A stretch of 5,354 nt of DNA, taken from assembly GCA_018675825.1 (NCBI GenBank), contig JABGXK010000288.1, positions 1-5,354 of the forward strand, read 5' to 3'. A program made the position numbers and the translations under genes. Of the stretch, positions 1 through 5,354 are shown piece by piece; position 1 is the first letter of the stretch, and each line of letters opens with the position of its first letter. Source of the stretch: Flavobacteriales bacterium (GTDB taxonomy: Bacteria; Bacteroidota; Bacteroidia; Flavobacteriales; BACL11). Below the pieces are notes generated by a model, which saw only the letters and a list, made by a program, of their open reading frames with translations, was not told the origin of the DNA and searched no databases.

Positions 1-120
1 ACTTCCTTTTTAACTTCCTTTTTAACTTCCTTTTTAACTTCCTTTTTAACTTCCTTTTTAACTTCCTTTTTAACTTCCTTTTTAACTTCCTTTTTAACTT
101 CCTTTTTAACTTCCTTTTTT
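1..120 (-). repeat. Tandem 12-bp repeat, about 10 copies, coding for (KKEV)n
   Basis: The plus-strand unit is ACTTCCTTTTTA. Nine copies are identical and the tenth differs only at its last base (position 120, T instead of A), which already belongs to the preceding Arg codon. Read on the minus strand in the frame of the partial membrane protein gene, each unit is AAA AAG GAA GTT, Lys-Lys-Glu-Val, giving nine full repeats plus KKE before the edge. The array continues beyond position 1, so the true copy number is unknown. The unit is a multiple of three, so gain or loss of copies keeps the frame. No synonymous differences are seen between copies, which points to recent expansion or ongoing homogenisation by slippage. 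Confidence 0.97.
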
Positions 121-1532
121 CTTGAATACATTTCTCTGTCATGTTTAAATATTGAATCACATATTCCTTTTGGTAAATATTTTTGAAGCATATTAGATAA
201 TCCCTCTTCTTCATCTATCGATGATGTGAGTTTTACAAATGAATCTGAATTATCTGATGTTGATTTATATAGAATAAAATCTTTATCTAATCTCCAAAAA
301 TGAGAATGCTTAACAGACGGCTTATAACCTTGATCTCGTTTAAATTTTTTATAATTCTCTAATTTATCGTACTTATCGTTTATAGCATTACGCTCTTTTA
401 ATTCTTGATTGTAAGTTTTAGGGTCTTTTAACTTATCCGAAAAATTGCCATCTTCTAATACTGTAAAAAATTTGTCATGATGAGCGACTAATTCTTTTTC
501 TCTAGTATCTTTTTGTTTTTGCTTTCTTAATTCTCTAGTAGAATCATTTTTATTTCCTAATCCTAACAAATCATTAATAGAATTATCCATTAACTTATTA
601 TAATTTTTCTTTAAAGGCTGTTCAAATACTATACATATCATAATCAAGGAAATTAGAGAAATCACTGAATAAAATATCATATCTCCAATACTAATTCCTT
701 TTCTAGGCTTAGACTTCTTAATTTTATCCAATTTAATAACTCGTGTATCTAGATCAACTTTATAAGTTTTCGAGAGTTTTCCCTTTTTGAATATTTTTAT
801 TTTCTCACCTTCATAAGCATTAAAATTTTTGTCTATAATTTCAATATCATGATCATCAACAGAAATTCTATAATATCTATTATCATAATTTTCTAAATTA
901 ATAGGTAATGTTTGATAATCATTTAAATTATGAAACTTGGGAACCAAAACATTTAAATACTCTAGAAATTTACCTATTGTATTAGAAAAGAAAAATACTT
1001 TATTAAAATTATGTAGTTTATTTCTTTTAGCTAAAAAAAGAGAATTTAATTCTATTTCTGAGTTATATTGTAGGTAACCTTCTTTATATTTAGTTGAGAT
1101 AGATCTTATAGTATTATTTATTATTAAGTGAACCTGTTTAAGATCAAGGCTTGATTCTCCAAAACCAGATTTAGCTTGTATATCATATTGCTTAATTAAT
1201 GATTTAAGATGATTTAACGGATCTTCAATAATATATTGACAATCAATAATTAATGTAAGTGCGTGATATGATAATCTAGCATCCTTAGTAAACCAATTTG
1301 TACAATAGATAGTATATAAAACACTATCATTAATTTTTTCAATTGAATAGAAATAATCATTATTAGAATTTTCCTTACAATAAGCTCTAGCTAAAGACCT
1401 TATGTCTTTTAAAGAGTTTTTAAATTCTCTACATTTCTCATTAATATTACTTTTAAAAGATGTGCTAATACATTCAGAAAAAGCCTCGTCATTCTTTTTA
1501 GTAATACCATGAATAATATAATCTTTTCTCAT
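1..1532 (-). CDS. Bitopic membrane protein with KKEV-repeat tail, partial (3' end outside window)
   Basis: Family not recognised. An open frame starts at ATG 1532 and runs without a stop to the window edge: 510 complete codons, C-terminus missing. The start is supported by an AAGGAA site 9 bases upstream and by lying 6 bases after the GTPase gene's stop. Residues 1-270 look like a soluble mixed alpha/beta domain. The stretch around residues 79-97 (NWFTKDARLSYHALTLIID) faintly recalls N-terminal domains of GTPase-associated proteins in conflict systems, from memory only. A basic patch (270-279, KIKKSKPRKG) precedes one hydrophobic helix at about 283-303, so the positive-inside rule puts the N-terminus in the cytoplasm and the rest outside. 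Residues 310-470 are hydrophilic, with a charged, possibly coiled stretch near 331-350. From residue 472 the protein is a pure KKEV repeat. As last gene of the operon it may be a membrane partner of the GTPase. The gene call is firm; the role is inference. Confidence 0.88.
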   Translation of the reverse strand, partial: MRKDYIIHGITKKNDEAFSECISTSFKSNINEKCREFKNSLKDIRSLARAYCKENSNNDYFYSIEKINDSVLYTIYCTNWFTKDARLSYHALTLIIDCQYIIEDPLNHLKSLIKQYDIQAKSGFGESSLDLKQVHLIINNTIRSISTKYKEGYLQYNSEIELNSLFLAKRNKLHNFNKVFFFSNTIGKFLEYLNVLVPKFHNLNDYQTLPINLENYDNRYYRISVDDHDIEIIDKNFNAYEGEKIKIFKKGKLSKTYKVDLDTRVIKLDKIKKSKPRKGISIGDMIFYSVISLISLIMICIVFEQPLKKNYNKLMDNSINDLLGLGNKNDSTRELRKQKQKDTREKELVAHHDKFFTVLEDGNFSDKLKDPKTYNQELKERNAINDKYDKLENYKKFKRDQGYKPSVKHSHFWRLDKDFILYKSTSDNSDSFVKLTSSIDEEEGLSNMLQKYLPKGICDSIFKHDREMYSRKKEVKKEVKKEVKKEVKKEVKKEVKKEVKKEVKKEVKKE

Positions 1533-1538
1533 TGTTAT

Positions 1539-2798
1539 CTATTCCTTAGATTTAAAAAATTTACCTATAACACTGTCTTCATTTTTTCTATATGCTTGTT
1601 GTGAGATAGATTGTATTATATTCTTTGGACAATCATAATTAATACTGCTTAAGTATGAATTTTTAAAAATTAAATTTCCAATAGAATAATGTAAAATTCT
1701 AAGATCAAAATTATGTTTCTTCTCCTTTTGTTTTAAATTAGTATATACTGATTTAAAATTTTTCATAAAAAAAGATTTTGCAAAATCATTTTTATCAACA
1801 GTTCCTTTGGGAAACTTATCTGATTTATTTACAACAATATAAACACAGTATGCATTTTGTAATGCTTTTTTATAACCATCTAAAATACCAACAAGATTAT
1901 TAAAATCATTAGCTTGTGAAGAAACTGAAGACTTTTCATTGTCAGAATACATTTTATAATCAACAATAAAAAAAAGTAACTTTTTGTTAGAATTACTTAG
2001 ATATCCATGAGCATCAATTGTATTGTTGATTTCTTTTGGATCTTGAGCTGCCTTACTAAAGAATTCTCCACTCATTTCAACAAAATTTAATGGATTTGCT
2101 TCTCCATCCAGAATTAATTCAGTACTAATATAAGTAACAGCTTTCTTTTCAGCCGGAGTAGAATCTGGCAAAATTGAATTCTTTAATTCATTAACTATAA
2201 GGTTCTTATAATTTATACCATGAATAGACACCATATTATCAATAAATAACCCTTTCCTTTCAGCATAATTAAAAATAGATGCCAAAACGCAGGTTTTACC
2301 AGAACTTGCTTTTCCAAAAAAGAATATATCTGTTCCTTTAATTAAAGCGACATCATTATTTTGTGAAGGGTGTTCCTTTTTTTCATAACCCTTTATCTCA
2401 TTTAATAATTCCTTATCTATAGTTGTTTTTTCTAATAAGCCTTCTTCAGTAACCCCTCCACTTCTTAAATGCTTTTGAATATCTTGGATAATCATCATAT
2501 CATCATTGATAAGGTCATAATTTTCTTGTAGCTCTTCACTCCTCTCAATTGATTTTCTTATTTCTTCAACTAGTGATAAGTTAAGACCAAGATCAGCAAG
2601 CTTATCTAAATCTAATAATGATTGCTTAATCCATTTTTCAAATTGATTTATCGGAATATCATTGATTACTAATCCATTTTCAACACATTCATCTAAAGTT
2701 AATTCTGAATTATCAATAAATTTGAAAACTGACTGTAATGGAACATCTGATATACGTCTTAATATTGCTTCCCTTTGTAACGCTGTAAATTTTGACAT
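1539..2798 (-). CDS. P-loop GTPase-like protein with helical N-terminal region
   Basis: A predicted cytoplasmic GTP-binding protein of 419 residues. Residues 1-150 are charged and mostly helical, with no recognised domain. The G domain starts near 153: a beta strand runs into the P-loop FGKASSGKT (161-169, G1, Lys168 and Thr169). The G3-like motif is VEMSGE (240-245), with Glu241 where DxxG GTPases have Asp. A hydrophobic strand follows (LLFFIVD, 274-280). G4 is NKSD (324-327) after strand YIVV, which argues for guanine specificity. A G5-like HYSIGN lies at 370-375. There is no signal peptide or membrane segment. G1 and G4 are about 155 residues apart, longer than in small Ras-like GTPases. 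The P-loop, [DE]xxGE and NKxD arrangement recalls the double-GTPase (DO-GTPase) class of bacterial conflict systems, although only one G domain is seen here. It is the middle gene of the operon, 14 bases after the upstream stop and 6 before the next start, so its partners are probably the two flanking membrane proteins. GTP binding is well supported; the pathway is unknown. Confidence 0.93.
   Translation of the reverse strand: MSKFTALQREAILRRISDVPLQSVFKFIDNSELTLDECVENGLVINDIPINQFEKWIKQSLLDLDKLADLGLNLSLVEEIRKSIERSEELQENYDLINDDMMIIQDIQKHLRSGGVTEEGLLEKTTIDKELLNEIKGYEKKEHPSQNNDVALIKGTDIFFFGKASSGKTCVLASIFNYAERKGLFIDNMVSIHGINYKNLIVNELKNSILPDSTPAEKKAVTYISTELILDGEANPLNFVEMSGEFFSKAAQDPKEINNTIDAHGYLSNSNKKLLFFIVDYKMYSDNEKSSVSSQANDFNNLVGILDGYKKALQNAYCVYIVVNKSDKFPKGTVDKNDFAKSFFMKNFKSVYTNLKQKEKKHNFDLRILHYSIGNLIFKNSYLSSINYDCPKNIIQSISQQAYRKNEDSVIGKFFKSKE
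1542..1547 (-). promoter_or_regulatory. Shine-Dalgarno-like site inside the end of the GTPase gene
   Basis: On the minus strand AAGGAA lies 9 bases before ATG 1532. The same six bases are the last two sense codons (Lys-Glu) of the upstream GTPase gene, followed directly by TAG. This fixes the start of the repeat-tailed membrane protein and suggests its translation is coupled to that of the GTPase. It is the only clear purine-rich ribosome site in the window. Confidence 0.6.
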
Positions 2799-2812
2799 AT
2801 TAAAATATTAAT

Positions 2813-3784
2813 TTATAATTTTCTTGTGAGCTCCTCACCTACCTCACCTAGTGGGCCCTTACCATCTTTTCTTGTAACAAAAAGAGGTAATAATATCAGT
2901 AGATGAATAATTAAATAATAGAGCATAGAATAATTTAGCAGATGGTAATGAGTTCTTAGACCTTTAAGACTATCTAGTTCAACTTTAGTAGCAGGAATTA
3001 CCAAATTATCAAAAATATTTATGTTCATATTATAGTTCTTAACTACAATATAAAATTCTTCTTCAAGTTTAATTTTTTTATCAATTATAAAAGCATCTAG
3101 ACTACAATAAACATTATTCATATTTAAATAATCCATAGGTGAATCTATAAAAACTACTTTACGTAAATACTTATCATTCAATTGTCTTTTAATTTCAATA
3201 ATCTTTGAATTATAAAGTATTTTATCAGTAATATAAGAGTCAATCCAGGCATCAGTATTTCTATTAATATTTCTCTGACTTAAATTAGATAGATCCGAAC
3301 TAGAAAACTTATATACGTTAAGTAAATCATCCCTCTTATTAATATATTCAGGTGAATTTCTTTGAGAAGTTAGATACCCTTCTAAACATCCTCTAACTTC
3401 CATAGTCAAATCTCTTGTTACTGTATCAACGGCAGCATCAAACTCGTTTCTTAAATCAACAATAGTTTCCATTTTCTCAATTCCATTTTTTCTTAAATCG
3501 TCATTTGCAATAAATTGCACTGTTATAAAATGTAATGAGATAATACCAGAGAAAAAAGCTATTATAATATATAAAAACCATAATAATATAATATGTAATG
3601 AACTTTTATGAGTCGCTTTTTTCTTAGCTATCATTAGCTTTACAAGATAAAACACAACAAAAGATAAAACTATTGAACCAAAAATAAATATAAGATATTG
3701 ATCATTTCCTAATAATAAAAGGCTACCCAATAAAGTTGTAATACATAAAGACAATAAGCCTAAATATTGTAGTATCCTTATCAT
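2813..3784 (-). CDS. Four-helix membrane protein with large extracytoplasmic loop
   Basis: Family not recognised; 323 residues. Hydrophobic segments lie at about 5-25, 30-51, 63-91 and 282-304. The short loop between helices 2 and 3 (AKKKATHK, 53-60) and the tail after helix 4 (TRKDGKG) are basic, so both ends should be cytoplasmic, with residues about 92-281 outside the membrane. That loop is helical and charged, and contains exactly two cysteines, Cys133 and Cys227, which could pair as a disulphide. No enzyme motif was seen. The layout of two helices, a cytoplasmic hinge, then a helix pair enclosing a large outer domain, would suit a sensor or scaffold. It is the first gene of the operon, with a Bacteroidota-type -7 element 26 bases upstream and no Shine-Dalgarno site, which is normal for that phylum. 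Its conserved linkage to the GTPase is assumed from spacing only. The gene call is strong; the sensor role is a guess. Confidence 0.92.
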   Translation of the reverse strand: MIRILQYLGLLSLCITTLLGSLLLLGNDQYLIFIFGSIVLSFVVFYLVKLMIAKKKATHKSSLHIILLWFLYIIIAFFSGIISLHFITVQFIANDDLRKNGIEKMETIVDLRNEFDAAVDTVTRDLTMEVRGCLEGYLTSQRNSPEYINKRDDLLNVYKFSSSDLSNLSQRNINRNTDAWIDSYITDKILYNSKIIEIKRQLNDKYLRKVVFIDSPMDYLNMNNVYCSLDAFIIDKKIKLEEEFYIVVKNYNMNINIFDNLVIPATKVELDSLKGLRTHYHLLNYSMLYYLIIHLLILLPLFVTRKDGKGPLGEVGEELTRKL

Positions 3785-3809
3785 ATCTAAAATTTAAATT
3801 TAATGAATT

Positions 3810-3817
3810 CAAATATA
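3810..3817 (-). promoter_or_regulatory. Bacteroidota-type -7 promoter element for the three-gene operon
   Basis: On the minus strand TATATTTG exactly fits TAnnTTTG, the known -7 consensus of the primary Bacteroidota sigma factor. It lies 25 bases before ATG 3784, so transcription would start near 3803-3805 and give a leader of about 20 bases. No convincing -33 TTTG was seen upstream, and in such AT-rich DNA a chance match is possible, but the position is right for the operon. Confidence 0.55.
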
Positions 3818-3886
3818 TAATATTCTCATGTAAGATTACTTATAAAAAATAATAATAATAAATTATCCATAACTATATTAATTAAA

Positions 3887-3894
3887 TATATTTA
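3887..3894 (+). promoter_or_regulatory. Possible weak -7 promoter element for the divergent gene
   Basis: TATATTTA matches TAnnTTTG except at the last base and lies 41 bases before ATG 3936. No -33 element was seen. The leader that follows is A-rich (AAAAAGCAAAAAA just before the ATG), as is common at Bacteroidota starts without Shine-Dalgarno sites. The match is weak and could be chance in this AT-rich spacer. Confidence 0.25.
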
Positions 3895-3935
3895 CTCAAT
3901 TATAAAAAGACTTAAAAAAACTAAAAAGCAAAAAA

Positions 3936-5171
3936 ATGAATGAGAAAAAGGGCTTAAAAAAACTATTTGATTTTCTTAATTCTAGATTGATAATTGATAA
4001 AGCAGTAGATTTTTTCCTGATTTTTATTGGTTTATTAGCAGCATTAAGTGTTGAAAATTATATTGAAAACCAAAACCAAGAAAAAAAATATATTTCTTCT
4101 TTAATCTCTTTACATTCTGAATTAGAAACTAATTTATTATTAAATGATGGTAATAATGAAATAAAGTTAAAGTATATTAAAATATGGGAAGATGTTGGTG
4201 AATTTGCATCAAATAATGATTTTCAAAGCTATAGTGGATTAAAAAATATTTATGAATCAAAACCATTAGAATATGAAAATAAAACCTACTTATCACTAGA
4301 CCAAAATGCCTTTATTAATAGAGATTTATTATCTGATATCATTCATATGTACGAAATAAATAAAGAAGTTAGCAATAGTATTCAAGATTTAACTATTTCA
4401 TTAGAAAATCTTTATAAGATGTATAGTGAACTAAGATTTATAGTTTTGTATGCTAATTCCGAAGATATTATTAATCCATATAGTAATTTTAATTTCAACT
4501 TTAATAGCTTTGAAAAATTATTATTTATTAAGGTGGAGCCTGAGTTAAAAGATCTTGAAGTAACAGGAAAACGTATACTAACATCAATTGAGCATGAACT
4601 AGAAAGATATAATATAGATATTGATGAAAGTAAAAGTTATTCTAATTACTATTGGCTAGCAAATACTTCATATAAACTGAAGAAAAATGACCTCTCTATA
4701 GAATTTGCAAAAAAGGGATTAAAGAAAATTAAAAATACAATTTCATCAATGGGAAATGATCAGAAATCATATTATGGAAGATTACACATGCATTTAGTTG
4801 AGAATTACTGGATATTATATGATAATTCAGATTCTTTAGATTTTAATAGTTTTGACTCTTTAATATATAATTCACTACTGGAATGGGAGAAATCAAATAC
4901 CTATAACTTTTCATGTGAGATTAATTACATTCATTATTACTATGAAAATAAAAATTATGAAAAATTTAAATTTCATCTTAAAGAATATTATTTAAAGTAT
5001 TCAGATGAAAAACATATACTAAATTACTTACAATTTTGGCAAGATTACATTAGAAAAGAAGAAATTTTGAATATTATATTAGAAAAAAATCCAGAATGGA
5101 CAAAAGAGTATTTTCTAAATAATATACTGCAATCAACAACAATAAATGATCGAATTAAAAAAAATAATTAA
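3936..5171 (+). CDS. N-terminally anchored membrane protein with TPR-like C-terminal half
   Basis: A 411-residue protein. A basic N-terminus (MNEKKGLKK) is followed by one hydrophobic helix at about 24-40 (FFLIFIGLLAALSVENY), then a helix beginning ENQNQEKKYISSL. This 'IFIG-LLAAL-xENxxE' start, followed by a run of helices, is typical of single-anchor Bacteroidota proteins of unknown function such as the DUF6090 group; the assignment is from memory. The N-terminus should be inside and the bulk outside the membrane. Residues 50-230 are helical. Residues 238-265 (YYWLANTSYKLKKNDLSIEF and on) follow the spacing of a tetratricopeptide repeat, with a weaker second candidate near 327-356. An Asn-Phe run (NFNFNFN, 184-190) is a local oddity. 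No catalytic motif was seen. ATG 3936 is the natural start, after an A-rich leader. It is divergent from the GTPase operon across 151 bases, so shared regulation is possible but membership in the same system is unproven. Confidence 0.92.
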   Translation: MNEKKGLKKLFDFLNSRLIIDKAVDFFLIFIGLLAALSVENYIENQNQEKKYISSLISLHSELETNLLLNDGNNEIKLKYIKIWEDVGEFASNNDFQSYSGLKNIYESKPLEYENKTYLSLDQNAFINRDLLSDIIHMYEINKEVSNSIQDLTISLENLYKMYSELRFIVLYANSEDIINPYSNFNFNFNSFEKLLFIKVEPELKDLEVTGKRILTSIEHELERYNIDIDESKSYSNYYWLANTSYKLKKNDLSIEFAKKGLKKIKNTISSMGNDQKSYYGRLHMHLVENYWILYDNSDSLDFNSFDSLIYNSLLEWEKSNTYNFSCEINYIHYYYENKNYEKFKFHLKEYYLKYSDEKHILNYLQFWQDYIRKEEILNIILEKNPEWTKEYFLNNILQSTTINDRIKKNN

Positions 5172-5187
5172 TCTATTTATAGATTAA
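5168..5187 (+). terminator. Perfect 8-bp hairpin at the end of the TPR-like gene
   Basis: TTAATCTA (5168-5175), loop TTTA, then TAGATTAA (5180-5187) form a perfect inverted repeat that overlaps the stop codon at 5169-5171. The stem has only one G-C pair and no strong T-run follows (CATTTATG), so it is a weak intrinsic terminator at best. Its place exactly at the gene end supports the call. Confidence 0.4.
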
Positions 5188-5201
5188 CATTTATGTAATA
5201 A

Positions 5202-5354
5202 ATTACCTTGCTTATATTAGGTTTTGAACATGAGGGAGCTATACATGTTTTTCAGAAAGGAAACAAGAATTTTTGTATTATCATACAAGAAGCAATTCAA
5301 GATAAATCAAAAAATAAGAAAGGATTTGAGATAATAAGAAATAATTTTAAATCC
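5202..5354 (+). other. Protein-like open frame without a start, running off the right edge
   Basis: After two in-frame stops (TAA TAA, 5196-5201) this frame stays open for 51 codons to the window end. It reads as plausible protein (from TTG 5208: LLILGFEHEGAIHVFQKGN and on, then a Lys-rich helix). There is no ATG in frame; TTG 5208 is the only candidate start. It may be the 5' end of a gene with an unusual start, a remnant of a broken gene, or chance. The family was not recognised. A competing 34-codon frame (ATG 5230 to stop 5334) overlaps it in another phase and looks less protein-like. Confidence 0.25.

Noticed and set aside
1..120. CRISPR array or intergenic satellite
   Set aside because: Units are 12 bases with no spacers, and the repeat is in frame with a long open minus-strand gene that continues through it.
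1..120. Plus-strand coding of the repeat (TSFL or FLFN repeats in two open frames)
   Set aside because: The plus frames lack any supporting start or continuation beyond the array, while the minus frame joins a 471-codon coding region without a stop.
1539..2798. AAA+ or ABC ATPase call for the P-loop protein
   Set aside because: No ABC signature, no arginine finger or sensor motifs seen, and the NKSD after a hydrophobic strand fits a G4 motif of a GTPase instead.
3846..3895. AAT triplet run and TTAATTAA palindrome in the spacer as an operator or origin
   Set aside because: Only four AAT copies and a short palindrome, both expected by chance in DNA this AT-rich; no paired or repeated sites seen.
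5230..5334. Small 34-residue ORF (ATG 5230) on the plus strand
   Set aside because: Overlaps a longer open frame, has no clear ribosome site and no recognisable features; probably chance.

Overview
The window is very AT-rich. It has short A-rich leaders in place of clear Shine-Dalgarno sites at most starts, a TAnnTTTG promoter -7 element, and a membrane protein of a style common in Bacteroidota. I infer an accessory region of a Bacteroidota genome, probably a flavobacterium or relative; no housekeeping gene fixes the species.

Layout. Positions 1-3784 hold three closely packed genes on the minus strand, read in the order membrane protein (3784-2813), P-loop GTPase (2798-1539), and a one-pass membrane protein (1532 to beyond position 1). 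The gaps are 14 and 6 bases, so they look like one operon. The third gene is cut by the window edge. Its visible 3' part is a run of ten 12-base repeats coding for Lys-Lys-Glu-Val. A 151-base AT-rich spacer follows, with a good promoter element for the operon. A divergent plus-strand gene (3936-5171) encodes a membrane-anchored, mostly helical protein with a TPR-like stretch, and ends in a small perfect hairpin. The last 150 bases hold a protein-like reading frame with no visible start, running off the right edge.

How the genes may work together. The operon has the shape of a membrane-linked GTPase module: one soluble G protein with a helical N-terminal region, one four-helix membrane protein with a large predicted extracytoplasmic loop, and one bitopic protein with a cytoplasmic domain on one side of the membrane and a charged, repeat-bearing tail on the other. 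Faint resemblance to GTPase-centred bacterial conflict systems (the double-GTPase / GTPase-associated-protein class) makes a defence or stress role plausible. That is inference: no toxin, nuclease or other effector active site was recognised.
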